Below are positions 46,001 through 54,482 of a stretch of DNA of 63,940 bases, in pieces. Each line of letters opens with the position of its first letter. The first letter of the stretch is position 1. Source of the DNA: CAYMRB01 sp964392615 (GTDB lineage Bacteria; Planctomycetota; UBA8108); the NCBI GenBank assembly GCA_964392615.1, contig CAYMRB010000003.1, positions 1-63,940 on the forward strand. Direction: 5' to 3'. The position numbers and the translations under genes are program-made. The notes beneath the pieces were generated by a model, which searched no databases, had not been told where the DNA came from, and was given only the letters and a program-made list of their open reading frames with translations.

Positions 46001-48695
46001 CGTCCTGGCATTCGTCGGGCACGCCGTTCTCGTCGCGGTCGTCGCTATTGCCGAGGATCAGGTCGAGGCGGTCCGGCTGCCCGTTCTCGTTGCAGTCGGG
46101 CTGGCAGTCGTCCGGGACGCGATTGCCGTCGAGATCCGAACTCGAGCCCGTCGCGATGTCGATGGAGTCCGGAACACCGTTCTCGTTGCAGTCGGGCTGG
46201 CATTCGTCGGGCACGCCGTTGCCGTCGAGGTCGGTCGCGTCTCCCGAAGAGATATCGAGCGCGTCGGGGCGACCGTTCTCGTCGCAGTCCGGTTGGCACT
46301 CGTCGGGCACGCCGTCGCCGTCGATGTCGGCACTCTCTCCGGATGCGATGTCGCACGAATCGGCGCGTCCGTTGCCGTCGCAGTCGCGCGAGTCGCGGAT
46401 CGTCGTCAGGTTGCGTGTGATGACGATTCCGTTGTTCGCCCGCTCGTCGAAGGGATTGTGCAGAGTGTACAGGTCGGGGATACCGTCGCCGTCGATGTGT
46501 CCGAAGCCCGCATGCCAGACTTCGTGGGCGGGCAGGAAGAAGACGGGGGAGTGGGGGATGCCGCTCGAGTCGGTCCGGTAGACGCCGAGTCGTTCGCCGG
46601 TCGTGACGATCTCCGGGATACCGTCGAGGTCGAGGTCCATCGCATCGACGAAATCGAACTCGATCTCGGGCGAGAGGTGGACTTGCTCTCCGAAGCCGCC
46701 GCTTCCGTCGTTCAGGAGCACCGTCATGCCATCGGTACGGACGACGACGAGATCAGAGTCCAGGTCGCCATCCGTATCGACGAGCAACGCCTCCCGGACG
46801 AGCCGGTCGCCCGGGATCGTGAACTCTCCGGCCGGCGTGAAGTGGCCCGTGCCGAGCCCGGCGAAGAGACCGAAACGGTAGTCGCGCGTGTTGATGAGAA
46901 CGACGTCCGGTACCCGATCGCCGTCGAAATCGCCGGTAGCGAGCGATGACCCGTAGGCGACAGGCGTTCGCGGCCCCGGCACGAAGGTGCCGTCTCCGCT
47001 GGCCTTGACGACCTCGATGAAGAGATGCCTGAATTCTCCTACCGAGACGACGCGGGCGAGATCGTCGGTTCCGTCGCCGTCCACGTCAAGCCATGCGTGA
47101 ACTCGTGAGGGATCCAGGGCGACGACCGGCCCCGCCGTGAACGTGCCATCACCGTTTCCGGGGAAGACCGTGACGTGCTCCTCGTCCAAGACGACCAGAT
47201 CGAGTGTCGCGTCGCCCGTGACGTCGCGGGCCGACAGATCGATGCTCCCGGGCTCGATGGGGTAGATCGCGCCGTCGGCGAGGCCTCCGGCGCCGTCGGC
47301 GAGGTGGATACGCAGCTCCCGTCGGAAGGAGAGCAGTGTCGCTGCGTCGTCGAAGGAGTCTCCGTTGAAGTCCCCGACCGCGAACGAATGCGCTGCGACC
47401 GGCAGCAGGTGGAGCGGGGAGAGGGCGGTGCTCCCGTCGCGTCCGAAGGCGACCGAGAGCCCGCGCTCGCCCGCGGCCGCGATGTCGGGCGACCCATCTT
47501 CGTCGAGATCGACGACCCGAACCTCGCGCACGTCGTTCATCCCGGGGTGGATTCGCGGTGGGGCAAAGGTCCCGTCGCCTGCACCCACGAGCACCTCGAG
47601 CTGCCAGCGGGTCGCCGTCACGAGGTCCAGCACGCCGTCGCCGTCGAGGTCGGCCGCGTCGAGCGCGCGAGGCTCCACGCCGACGTCGATCTGGACCGCC
47701 GCCGCGAACACTCCGCCACCGTTGCCGCGGTGGAGTGCGATCGCAGCGCTGTCGAACCCCGCGACGGCGAGGTCGAGCTCGCCATCCCGGTCGAAGTCCG
47801 CCAGGGCGAAATCGGCGGGCCAGGTGACGGTGGGCACCGATGTCGTGCGGACGAACCTCCCGTCGCCACGGCCCTGCATCAGGACCACCTCGGAGGTAGC
47901 CCCCCTCAGCCCCACGAGCACGTCGAGTGTGCCGTCGCCGTCGAAATCGCCGAGCAGAGACGTGCGGGGCTGGGCGTCGACGGTCGAATCCCGATGGATC
48001 TGGAATCCGCCGTCATCTTCTTGCAGGAGCGCGGAGACGCGTCGCTCGTTCGTGCTGACCGTCAGCAGGTCGGTCCGCCCGTCCCCGTTCAGGTCACCGG
48101 CGTGGATCTGGTTGGAGCCGTCGGACGTCAGGTACAGCTCGGGCGCCGCGAAGGTTCCGTCGCCGGCGCCGCGAAACACGGACACGGTCCCTCGGCCGCC
48201 GACGGACGCGATGTCGATGATGCCGTCGAGATCGAGGTCGGCCGCGACAGGGGACCCGGCGCTCGGCAGAGGCTCGGGGAGCTCGCCCTCGCCCAGCGGT
48301 CCGCCGAAATCGTAGACGGGCGGCACCGCGAGACCGGAGCGGAGGCGACCGAAGAAGAGCCGGGCACCGCCCAGGATGTCGAGTCGGCCGTCGTCGTCGA
48401 AGTCCGCGATCTCGAGAGAGCCGATCCGGTCACCCGTCGGCCAGTTCCGCGGGGCGTCTAACAGGATCGCGGGCGTCGCTAGCTCACAGCTGTCGAGTCG
48501 CCCGTTGCTGCCGCAGTCGAGCGACGGGTCGGCCGCGATCTGCGTCGCGTCCTCGACACCGTTTCGGTCGCAGTCCTCGCAGTAGCTCGCAGCCGGGCAA
48601 GCAGCGATCGTGATGACCGCCAAGAAACGCCCGGTTCTCTGCCGAAGCCACTCGTAACCCGGGCGCTGCGGCCCCATCAGAAGCGTCAGCTTCAT
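43056..48695 (-). CDS. giant secreted FG-GAP/VCBS protein with acidic calcium-type repeats and dockerin-like tail (copy 1)
   Basis: A product of 1879 residues. The ATG at 48695 precedes a signal-like stretch (RTGRFLAVITIAACPAASYC then EDCDRNGVEDATQIAADPSL). The architecture matches the gene just downstream: VCBS array (FDDDGRLDILGGARLFFGR, DLNGDGRTDLLTVSTNERRV), an acidic block with a 32-residue period (CQPDCNENGVPDSIDIATGS then SSDLDGNRVPDD), a second VCBS array, a short acidic block (DCDGNGVPDSCEELADCDGD) and a dockerin-like end (GDCSEDGFFDISDPICLVGF, QGDGQIDLSDVVAGLSFLFD). No catalytic domain is seen. Length and order show the two genes arose by tandem duplication, then diverged strongly in the VCBS arrays. 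The open frame upstream of 48695 crosses two 29-bp repeats and is not coding. Confidence 0.88.
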   Translation of the reverse strand: MKLTLLMGPQRPGYEWLRQRTGRFLAVITIAACPAASYCEDCDRNGVEDATQIAADPSLDCGSNGRLDSCELATPAILLDAPRNWPTGDRIGSLEIADFDDDGRLDILGGARLFFGRLRSGLAVPPVYDFGGPLGEGELPEPLPSAGSPVAADLDLDGIIDIASVGGRGTVSVFRGAGDGTFAAPELYLTSDGSNQIHAGDLNGDGRTDLLTVSTNERRVSALLQEDDGGFQIHRDSTVDAQPRTSLLGDFDGDGTLDVLVGLRGATSEVVLMQGRGDGRFVRTTSVPTVTWPADFALADFDRDGELDLAVAGFDSAAIALHRGNGGGVFAAAVQIDVGVEPRALDAADLDGDGVLDLVTATRWQLEVLVGAGDGTFAPPRIHPGMNDVREVRVVDLDEDGSPDIAAAGERGLSVAFGRDGSTALSPLHLLPVAAHSFAVGDFNGDSFDDAATLLSFRRELRIHLADGAGGLADGAIYPIEPGSIDLSARDVTGDATLDLVVLDEEHVTVFPGNGDGTFTAGPVVALDPSRVHAWLDVDGDGTDDLARVVSVGEFRHLFIEVVKASGDGTFVPGPRTPVAYGSSLATGDFDGDRVPDVVLINTRDYRFGLFAGLGTGHFTPAGEFTIPGDRLVREALLVDTDGDLDSDLVVVRTDGMTVLLNDGSGGFGEQVHLSPEIEFDFVDAMDLDLDGIPEIVTTGERLGVYRTDSSGIPHSPVFFLPAHEVWHAGFGHIDGDGIPDLYTLHNPFDERANNGIVITRNLTTIRDSRDCDGNGRADSCDIASGESADIDGDGVPDECQPDCDENGRPDALDISSGDATDLDGNGVPDECQPDCNENGVPDSIDIATGSSSDLDGNRVPDDCQPDCNENGQPDRLDLILGNSDDRDENGVPDECQDDCNGNGTLDASDLDTHASFDRNGNGIPDVCDIATGFSADVDENRVPDEVESDCDEDGYPDRSAIRDGLVDDANRNGIPDSCDIASMESDDIDGNGVPDEAQPDCDGNGVPDSHEVAIGTATDCDGDGTLDACEVDPGAMSFGEIEMIELPGGVDGIAAGDLDGDGNTDIVWRFRERFGIGVARGDGFGGLLSPTEYEARDPGLPMLRDFDRDGVLDLLVTASFERQLAIFFGLGDGEFAPPVLHNIWWEDDRVGFLVIEDLDRNGTLDIVTIPDRQSVLQIFPGYGNGDLLPPFDVRLEEAPSLVEVADVNSDSLPDLIVAGDRERQVYLADGDGGFTRGESWSPTRIVRILEAFDFDRDGNVDLLGDSREHDGLTIWRGAGDGTFDEGTPIRSEFPPYVVIADLDHDGVDDIVSADYRTVFHDAGTVDGLPQAGSEFELGQQIEGLAVADFDRDGVLDVLVGDATFGGLALSRAVAPASFPVVSRIQSGPPGGIPVAADFDGDGTLDLSFVPVSTQNSIPVSVLFGNGTGRFVPGGEVEVPPWPSRVDVVDVLGDARPEMVIAHSGRAVEASILSVSVDRTQITRTAIAFGEFQEHVVARDVTADGLLDLVAAINSGLSVRRGRDGGTFSPPIESIGTSLNVIETIDVDRDGNADVVGVSRGLSPAQIAIYRGRGDGSFNPPTLTSTTIQSVESMLTMELDQDGFLDLVVASRERAEIALFRGTASGFSFAERIPLGNGWIEDLATGDWNRDGRVDIAAADSRGDTSSIVLLTATPTGSFDVATRLGRGRRVRKIASGDFDRNGAADLVGVDAIGVNEESPGPLLFSNRSPERAEDCDGNGVPDSCEELADCDGDGVSDACEVRNGTARDEDGDGIPDECETRCLVPGDCSEDGFFDISDPICLVGFLFLGAPERLPCGSGSADDMGNVELLDFQGDGQIDLSDVVAGLSFLFDDRPPHPLADRDSPSNVCVPFISCDAP

Positions 48696-48929
48696 GTTCG
48701 AAGGCCCCTGTACGATGGAAGAACGTGCCAGGCGAGGTTCGGGGCACCTATGAGCCACAATCTGCCGCTGGGGCAGTGAGACGAACCGCCACTCTGCGGC
48801 TCTATGTATCCCGTGAACGCCATCGATGTCAACTCCTGATCGAAGCGACGAGCGCCCGCGTCTTTCCGACTCCGCGCTGGCAGAGTGGGGACGCGTGGTC
48901 GCAACGCCGAGAACGCGACTGCCGACCCC

Positions 48930-48958
48930 GTGACATCGCGGCTGCGGTCGGGCAGCAT
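48930..48958 (+). repeat. 29-bp directional repeat, copy 7 (candidate promoter)
   Basis: GTGACA, TCGCGGCTGCGGTCGGG, CAGCAT. It lies 40 bases upstream of the GTG start at 48999. The 48696-48929 stretch before it holds no gene that I can support. Confidence 0.85.
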
Positions 48959-48985
48959 AGGGGTGTGTAGAGCGGTGGGCACCGC

Positions 48986-48991
48986 AGGAGG
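48986..48991 (+). promoter_or_regulatory. Shine-Dalgarno AGGAGG deciding the GTG start at 48999
   Basis: A perfect AGGAGG is spaced seven bases from GTG 48999; a TTG one base-step closer is too near to be used. Confidence 0.7.
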
Positions 48992-48998
48992 CTTGACG

Positions 48999-49229
48999 GT
49001 GCGCAGCGGCGCACAGAGAACGGTGGTCTGGATGGGTGGTCTCGGCGTAGTCGTGCTCGTCGGCGCGACGGTTGCGTCGTGGGACGCGCTGTCGGAGCGG
49101 TACTGGCTGTGGAAGCTCGAGACGGGTGACGCGGAGACCGCGCTCGCGGCGGCGCGGGAGCTCTCGGCGAGAGGATGTCGAGCGAACGCTCCACGCGCTG
49201 CGCTGTGTGCGGCGAGCGTGGCGGGATAG
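48999..49229 (+). CDS. small single-span membrane protein, possibly truncated HEAT-repeat protein
   Basis: A product of 76 residues. A basic N-terminus (RSGAQR) leads into one membrane helix (VVWMGGLGVVVLVGATVASW), then DALSERYWLWKLETGDAETA and LAAARELSARG. That last part resembles the start of planctomycete HEAT-repeat proteins, in which a membrane anchor is followed by an E-R-x-x-x-W-K-L-E-S-x-D motif. The sequence ends soon after at CRANAPRAALCAASVAG. The next frame stays open to 49275 (EDVERTLHALRCVRRAWRDS), which suggests a frameshift has cut a slightly longer protein. The strong Shine-Dalgarno and the repeat copy just upstream suggest it is expressed. Confidence 0.55.
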   Translation: MRSGAQRTVVWMGGLGVVVLVGATVASWDALSERYWLWKLETGDAETALAAARELSARGCRANAPRAALCAASVAG

Positions 49230-49322
49230 CCGGCTCATCGTGCGCGACGAACCGCCGATCCGAATCATCAGATGACACATGCTTCCTGGCGTGCGCCTCT
49301 CGGGCGGGATCGTGACCGCCCT

Positions 49323-49351
49323 GTGACATCGCGGCCGCGATCGGGCAGGAT
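49323..49351 (+). repeat. 29-bp directional repeat, copy 8 (candidate promoter)
   Basis: GTGACA, TCGCGGCCGCGATCGGG, CAGGAT, one spacer change from consensus. It lies 69 bases upstream of the start at 49421. Confidence 0.87.
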
Positions 49352-49420
49352 GCGAGTATCTCCTCTTCGGCAGGACAGCCAAGAGTGGAACGATGAGCGT
49401 ACTCGTTGAGGCTTCGGAGC

Positions 49421-49927
49421 ATGAGAGTTCGCTTCACGCTGACGATTGCCGCGGCCACGCTCCTCAGATCTGTCAGCGTCGCGGTCGTGGCTCCCGGCCT
49501 TGGACTTGGTGACACCGTGGTACCGACCGGTTGGAGTTACACCGAGATGTTCCCTGACGACCCCCAGCAAGGCTGCCACATTCCCTGCGTCGACTGCACC
49601 GTGCTCGAACCCACCGCCGTCCCCTGCCCGACCTGTGGCGGTGCCGGCATGCTGTTTCAGGCAGCGCAGATGTGCGACGCTTCGACCGCCCGGAGTTTCG
49701 GTGTCCAGGCCCGCGAGATGTTCGAAGCCGCGATCGACCCGACCCAGCGCTTGCGAGCTGCCCGCGCTTGCCTGGTCGAACTGCTGATCTACGGCACCCC
49801 CTTCGCCGCCGGCTTCTCCAGCAGCGAGCTGCCCGACGATCAGGCGGCCGCCGAGTCGTTGTGCGCGGCGGTGCGCGACCCGCTGCGCGCCGCCTGGTTC
49901 GCCGCCCGCGAGGCCGAGCGACGCTGA
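49421..49927 (+). CDS. small secreted protein with a DnaJ-like CxxCxGxG cysteine motif
   Basis: A product of 168 residues. The ATG at 49421 opens a signal peptide (MRVRFTLTIAAATLLRSVSV). The mature N-terminus has the cysteine cluster CHIPCVDCTVLEPTAVPCPT then CGGAGMLF, where CPTCGGAG matches the zinc-binding repeat of DnaJ (C-x-x-C-x-G-x-G). Only one and a half such repeats are present, with no J domain, so this is not a DnaJ. The remainder is helical, with Ala/Glu/Leu-rich helices. Zinc binding or thiol chemistry outside the cytoplasm is possible. A TTG five codons upstream is an alternative start. No family is recognised, and the minus-strand gene at 49981 converges on it. Confidence 0.7.
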   Translation: MRVRFTLTIAAATLLRSVSVAVVAPGLGLGDTVVPTGWSYTEMFPDDPQQGCHIPCVDCTVLEPTAVPCPTCGGAGMLFQAAQMCDASTARSFGVQAREMFEAAIDPTQRLRAARACLVELLIYGTPFAAGFSSSELPDDQAAAESLCAAVRDPLRAAWFAAREAERR

Positions 49928-49980
49928 TCCACGTTCGGGAGCTTCTGTCGCCCGATCCAGCAACCGGCCCACCGATCGGC

Positions 49981-50373
49981 TCAGGAGTCGGAAGGCGTGT
50001 CGCTCTGCCGGGGAAAGTAGCGCCTGCGAATAGGCGTCGCCACCTTGACCTCCCCGACGCCGTCGGTGCGGCGAACCCAGAGCAGTCGGAGGTCCGTGAG
50101 CAGCCGGATCGAGAGATCGTCAGCAAGCAGATCGGCGAGTGGAGCCCAGCCGGGCCGCTCGCCGAGTTCGTCGAAGATCGCGGCCGCTCGTGCGAGATCC
50201 TCATCGCTCGCCGTGTGACGCGAACGCAGCCGCAGGATCCCGGCGAGGAGCGAACGCGGGGCGCACAGGAGAACCTGAGAGATGATCCAGGCGAGGGCGA
50301 GCGGGTTCCTGTGTCGAAGGATCGACGCCGGCCCTCGGGCGGTGCTGAGGCGTCGGAGTTCGGAGGGGCTCAT
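49981..50373 (-). CDS. small protein of unknown function with one hydrophobic segment
   Basis: A product of 130 residues. The N-terminal 50 residues contain a likely membrane helix flanked by arginines (NPLALAWIISQVLLCAPRSL). The C-terminal half is soluble, with ASDEDLARAAAIFDELGERP and WAPLADLLADDLSIRLLTDL then RLLWVRR, and ends in a Ser/Pro tail. No known domain is visible. The start ATG has no clear Shine-Dalgarno. Coding is supported by the helical, well-balanced composition and G/C-ending codons, against Arg-rich shadows in the other frames. It lies downstream of the exonuclease-like gene on the same strand, 194 bases away. Confidence 0.6.
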   Translation of the reverse strand: MSPSELRRLSTARGPASILRHRNPLALAWIISQVLLCAPRSLLAGILRLRSRHTASDEDLARAAAIFDELGERPGWAPLADLLADDLSIRLLTDLRLLWVRRTDGVGEVKVATPIRRRYFPRQSDTPSDS

Positions 50374-50567
50374 CGATTTCGTTGTCGACAGAATCCCGGC
50401 CGGCTTTCGCGGGCGCTCGATGCGGGATATACGGAATCCTATCAGAAACGGACTCTGCCTGCGTGCCGCGATCGATCGCGATGAAGACGACCGGGCACAG
50501 GACCGAACCCGTGCCGCCGCTCCGCGAACGTCAACGAGGCCGAGGTCGCCGAGGGGCCTGCCCGTGT

Positions 50568-51350
50568 CTATCTCCTGCGCACTCGAACCTTCGCGGTCAC
50601 CGGACGGTGATCGGAGAGCTTCTGGCCGTCGATGACCTGACCACCGACGCTATCGAGCGTAAGCTCGCCGCCGTTTCGGATCAGGACGTGGTCGATGTCG
50701 ACTCTCGGCTTGTCGGAACTGAAACTGGGTTCCAGCCGGTCGACTTGTGTGAAACCGGCATCGTAGAAGAGTCTGAGCGTGCGGCTTTCCGGGACGTCGT
50801 TGAAGTCGCCTGCGACGATAGCGGCGACGTCGAAGGTGTCGAGGTGGTCGAGAAGGGCCTTGGCTTGCGCGAAGCGGGCTGTGTCGTCGCGGATCCAGTT
50901 GAAGTGGACGTTGGCGGCGATGACAGGTCGATCGAGGACGGTGGTTTCCAAGATGAGGGCAACGCGAGGCTCGTTGCCTTCGGGGAGTCGTAGGGAACGG
51001 TACTTGGTGACCGGGAGGCGGCTGAGCATGCCCATGCCGTATTGGCCACCTTGAAAGGGCATGAAGGAGCCGAAGCCGGGCACGCGGTCGCTGTCCTCGG
51101 CGAGGAAGAGCATCTGGTCGACGCCGGCGGAGCGTTTGCAGCGATCGTCTACTTCTTGAAGGAAGACCAGGTCTGCGTCGCTCTTCCTGAGGTAGTCGCG
51201 TTTCTCGACGAGGTTGAGCTCGCCACCGGCGTTGGCGCCGTGGAGGATGTTCCAAGAGAGGAGCTCAACCTCTTGGCTGGCGGCGCAGGACGAGAGGACC
51301 AAGAGGGCGCACAGCGTAGTTTTCGGCACGGCTCGATTCCCGATCTCCAT
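50568..51350 (-). CDS. endonuclease/exonuclease/phosphatase-family lipoprotein
   Basis: A product of 260 residues from ATG 51350 (a TTG one codon earlier is possible). The N-terminus (KTTLCALLVLSSC) fits a lipoprotein signal with Leu-Ser-Ser-Cys as lipobox. EEP superfamily motifs are complete: LLSWNILHG, ADLVFLQEVD (metal-binding Glu), GMGMLSRLPV, NVHFNW, AIVAGDFND (catalytic Asp and Asn), VDIDHVLI and the final SDHRPV with the catalytic His. The fold covers DNases, phosphodiesterases and sphingomyelinases. Export argues for an extracytoplasmic phosphodiesterase or nuclease rather than a DNA repair enzyme. The substrate cannot be told. Confidence 0.88.
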   Translation of the reverse strand: MEIGNRAVPKTTLCALLVLSSCAASQEVELLSWNILHGANAGGELNLVEKRDYLRKSDADLVFLQEVDDRCKRSAGVDQMLFLAEDSDRVPGFGSFMPFQGGQYGMGMLSRLPVTKYRSLRLPEGNEPRVALILETTVLDRPVIAANVHFNWIRDDTARFAQAKALLDHLDTFDVAAIVAGDFNDVPESRTLRLFYDAGFTQVDRLEPSFSSDKPRVDIDHVLIRNGGELTLDSVGGQVIDGQKLSDHRPVTAKVRVRRR

Positions 51351-51545
51351 CAACCAATGCAGCTAGGTCTATGGCGATGATGATTGTCGAAAGGTGAATC
51401 GGCATCAAGGTGAGAGGACCCGTGCCGCATCGGAGCTTCGCCCGAGAAGTGCAGAATGTCGAGACACACGGCAACTGCGAAACGTCACCTCAGCTCGGAC
51501 CTGACGCTTCGAAGACACCCAACACCTCAATCCCTGATCGCACCC

Positions 51546-54185
51546 TCACAACTCCGCCCAAATGCGGTGGATGCTCTTCTTGCGAGGGGCGTTCGAGGTC
51601 TTGTACCCGTCGATCACCTTCTCGAGGCCGTCGCACAGCTTGGCGGTGGTCTCGAGGTAGGACCGATCGGCGGCCGAGGCCGACGGCTCGGCCAGCGGCT
51701 TGAGCTTGCCTGCCTTCAGGAGGGACGTGCGTTCGTTCGTCGCCGCCAGATACTCTACAACGAGCCTCGCGTGGGCCGCTTCGTAGCTGTCGCCCAGACC
51801 GGCCGCGGCCAGGCGCTCGTGGAACCGGTGCATCTTCCTCACCTTGCCGGGAAGATCGCTCCACTTCGGAGCGGGCGGCTTCGGCTGCTGAGCAACTGCC
51901 TTACCGTCGACAAACAGCGTCATTCCGCCGTTGTCCGCGATGGTCGCGGCGACGTGAACCCAGCGGCCGGGCGTGAGCTTCGCATCGTGCGACAGCATCC
52001 CGGAGCGGCAGATGGCCCTGAGTGAATTGCCCGGATGAGTGTCGAGCAAGAAGCCGTCTGACGCGCCGACGGTCGTCTTGTCGATGATTCGTGCGCCTCC
52101 GACCGGAAGCGTTCCCGGCTTGATCCACGCGACCATCGTGCATGCCTTCGCGAAGTCCAGCCTCGGGTCGTCAGCGACTGCCACGAAGCCGGCGCCGGAG
52201 AGGCGCAACGCCTTCCCGGCCGGGTCGCCGACTACTTCGACCTTTCCCACGGGCTTTGCGACGAGCGCGCCTCCCGGTGCGCCGACGAATTCGCCGGCGC
52301 GCTTCGTGTCGAACATCCAGTCGCCCACGAGTTCGGCATCATCGATTGGCTTCGCCGATCGCCCGGACGCGAGCGCGGCGACCTCGCGATCGGAGAGCGC
52401 GCGACTGAAGACCATCGCCCGGCCAATGTCGCCGACGAACCGGCTGCCGCCGCCGCTGTCGGCGCCGATCCGCAAGGGCAGGCGGTTCGGCGTTATGACC
52501 GACGACGCGATCTCCGGCACGATATCGGATGGGGGGGCGAGCTTGGCTGAGACGGGCGGCGGAGCGAACGGCATCGGCTTCGCGTTGCCCATCGCTATGC
52601 TGATCGCGGCCCGGCGTGGCGTCTGGTCAAACGGAAGCGAGACGGATTCGCCGTCGAAGGCCGTCCACGCCTTGCCGTTGACGGTAACCGATGTGATCGG
52701 GCCGGTTCCGGCTGTTGCGAGGAACAGCCGCTTCGCGCCGAAGCGGACGCCGAACCGCTGTTCGAGGCGAGTGATACCCGGCGGGATGTGCGGCACGAGT
52801 GTCAGGCCTTTGGCGGCGTAGTTGTATTCGAACAGCCCACGCAGCAAGCCGGCTGGCGGACCGAAGCTGTCGTAGCACAGGTTGATCGGCTGGTTCGGCT
52901 GATAGACCTTCGCACCGAAGTCGACAAGCGGATTGTCCATCCTGAACCGCCGCGCGAAGGTCATCAGTTGTTTCATCGAGCTTCGCGCGTCCTCGAACTT
53001 GCCAAGCCGCGAGTAGGCCATCATCATCCTGCCCTCGCACGTCGACCAGTGGCCGCCGTTCACCCACGTGCCGAACATCCACAGCCAACTGTCCGGCGAG
53101 GCGTACATGTCGTCCAGCCCGGGGCAGTTCGCGATGATGAAGTCATTCGGGCGCAGCCCCGGGATCGATGCGATCTTCGCGTAAATCTTCGCGGCCTGGC
53201 CGTCGTCGACGACGCCGAAGCAGACGGCGTCGTGATTGGGTGAGGCGGCGAAATAGCCGTGCTTCGCGGCGCCGTAAACGCCGTGCTTCGTGCCGTCGGG
53301 GTCGATGTACTTGACGAGATAGCCCTCATCGGTTGTCAGCAGCGGGAGGCCCTTGCGTGCGAGGTCGCGGCGTTTCGCGTATAGCTCGACCCTATCGGGA
53401 TTGCCCGCCAGCTTCTCAAGCTCGATCACCCGGTCGAGCGCGGCGATGTAGGTAACCGAAAGCCCGGCGAGATAGGCCTTTCCGTAGGTGCCGTCGGGCT
53501 TCTTCCAGCCGGCGTAGTTGGGCGCCAGCAGGTTGCCCGCGGGGCCGGCGAGGAATAGGTTGTTCTTCGGATCGCGGCGCGTCTCGATGAAGTCCGCGCA
53601 GCGTTCAAGCTTCGGCAGATAGCGCTCTATGGCCTTCGCGTCGCGGCTGATCAGTAGCAGCTCCGCCTGCATCACCAAGCCCGCCGCCGTGAAATCCACC
53701 CCCCAGTCGTGGATGAGAACGTTCCCGTCGCCCTGCTTGTAGATGGCCCCCGATGGCATAGCCGCGTCGCACAATTGCCCGTCGGGCACGACGCCGTGGT
53801 TGCCGCGCCAGACCCACTCCTTCTTGCCGTCGCCCATATGATCGAACCACAGGTCCTGGGCGTTCTGCAGGAAGGTGACGAGCGGCTCCTCGTAGAAGGG
53901 CAGCGAGCAATACGTCGGCCCGTAGCTGTTCTGCACCCACCACGCGCCCCACGTGGGGCCCTCGACGAGGCCGTTCCAGGCGGGATTGTAGAGCATCGGC
54001 ACGTTCTGGAACTCGGGATCGGCGTGATACATCCTCCGCGCGATGTCGAGCAACTGCAGATACTCGACGTCGCCCTCGCCCCGGAAGAACTCCCCGTCGA
54101 AGCGCCCGCCGGCGCCCAGAGACTCACTCGGATGACAGCACGCAATCGCCCCGAACAAGAGAATGCTGCGAATAGGATCGCGCAT
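51546..54185 (-). CDS. secreted (alpha/alpha)6-toroid glycosidase-like protein with C-terminal LamG domain
   Basis: A product of 879 residues. The ATG at 54185 has AGGTG seven bases upstream and starts a signal peptide (IRSILLFGAIACCHPSESLG). Residues up to about 500 look like a six-hairpin toroid of the MGH1/GH63-GH78 kind. They show PMLYNPAWNGLVEGPTWGAW, YCSLPFYEEPLVTFLQNAQD, LIHDWGVDFTAAG, SWLWMFGTWVNGGHWSTCEG and acidic residues in VLIHDWG and CEGRMM as possible catalytic groups. A beta-sandwich end follows (LEQRFGVRFGAKRLFLATAG). The last 330 residues hold a LamG jellyroll split by insertions (VGDIGRAMVFSRALSDREVA, LRLSGAGFVAV, CTMVAWIKPGTL, GRWVHVAATI, TLFVDGKAVA) and a helical tail. 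Glycan cleavage outside the cell is inferred; the family and substrate are not certain. Confidence 0.8.
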   Translation of the reverse strand: MRDPIRSILLFGAIACCHPSESLGAGGRFDGEFFRGEGDVEYLQLLDIARRMYHADPEFQNVPMLYNPAWNGLVEGPTWGAWWVQNSYGPTYCSLPFYEEPLVTFLQNAQDLWFDHMGDGKKEWVWRGNHGVVPDGQLCDAAMPSGAIYKQGDGNVLIHDWGVDFTAAGLVMQAELLLISRDAKAIERYLPKLERCADFIETRRDPKNNLFLAGPAGNLLAPNYAGWKKPDGTYGKAYLAGLSVTYIAALDRVIELEKLAGNPDRVELYAKRRDLARKGLPLLTTDEGYLVKYIDPDGTKHGVYGAAKHGYFAASPNHDAVCFGVVDDGQAAKIYAKIASIPGLRPNDFIIANCPGLDDMYASPDSWLWMFGTWVNGGHWSTCEGRMMMAYSRLGKFEDARSSMKQLMTFARRFRMDNPLVDFGAKVYQPNQPINLCYDSFGPPAGLLRGLFEYNYAAKGLTLVPHIPPGITRLEQRFGVRFGAKRLFLATAGTGPITSVTVNGKAWTAFDGESVSLPFDQTPRRAAISIAMGNAKPMPFAPPPVSAKLAPPSDIVPEIASSVITPNRLPLRIGADSGGGSRFVGDIGRAMVFSRALSDREVAALASGRSAKPIDDAELVGDWMFDTKRAGEFVGAPGGALVAKPVGKVEVVGDPAGKALRLSGAGFVAVADDPRLDFAKACTMVAWIKPGTLPVGGARIIDKTTVGASDGFLLDTHPGNSLRAICRSGMLSHDAKLTPGRWVHVAATIADNGGMTLFVDGKAVAQQPKPPAPKWSDLPGKVRKMHRFHERLAAAGLGDSYEAAHARLVVEYLAATNERTSLLKAGKLKPLAEPSASAADRSYLETTAKLCDGLEKVIDGYKTSNAPRKKSIHRIWAEL

Positions 54186-54482
54186 GCCGATCACCTCGTT
54201 TGCAGTTACGTTTCATTCTCGAAGCTCGGCGTGGCGCCGGGCTATTCGTGACCGATCCGACGGACGCGTTCCTCCGTCACGGCGGCGTCGATTGCAACAT
54301 CATGGTGCCTGGCAGGGAAGTGTACGCAGCGCCTGCACGTTTGTCATCCGCCCCCGATCGTTGGGGCAACCAGCTGTCGAAATGGCGCAGATACACGCCG
54401 GCCCCGGTACTGGAGAACTCCGTGTGCTGTCCAACGCACGGGGCACACTCAATCTCTGGATCTTGCCCGCCGCCCAGCGCGT

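Noticed and set aside
39496..48461. Several plus-strand open frames of 400-560 codons opposite the VCBS genes (39496-41178, 43929-45557, 45663-46949, 47175-48461).
   Set aside because: They arise because repeated GAC/GAT and GGC codons of the VCBS units give stop-free reverse frames; their own translation is monotonous Val/Asp/Arg sequence.
43056..49382. A 2108-residue version of the first VCBS protein starting at 49382.
   Set aside because: The extra 229 codons run through two 29-bp repeats and the small plus-strand gene; the signal-like sequence starts at 48695.
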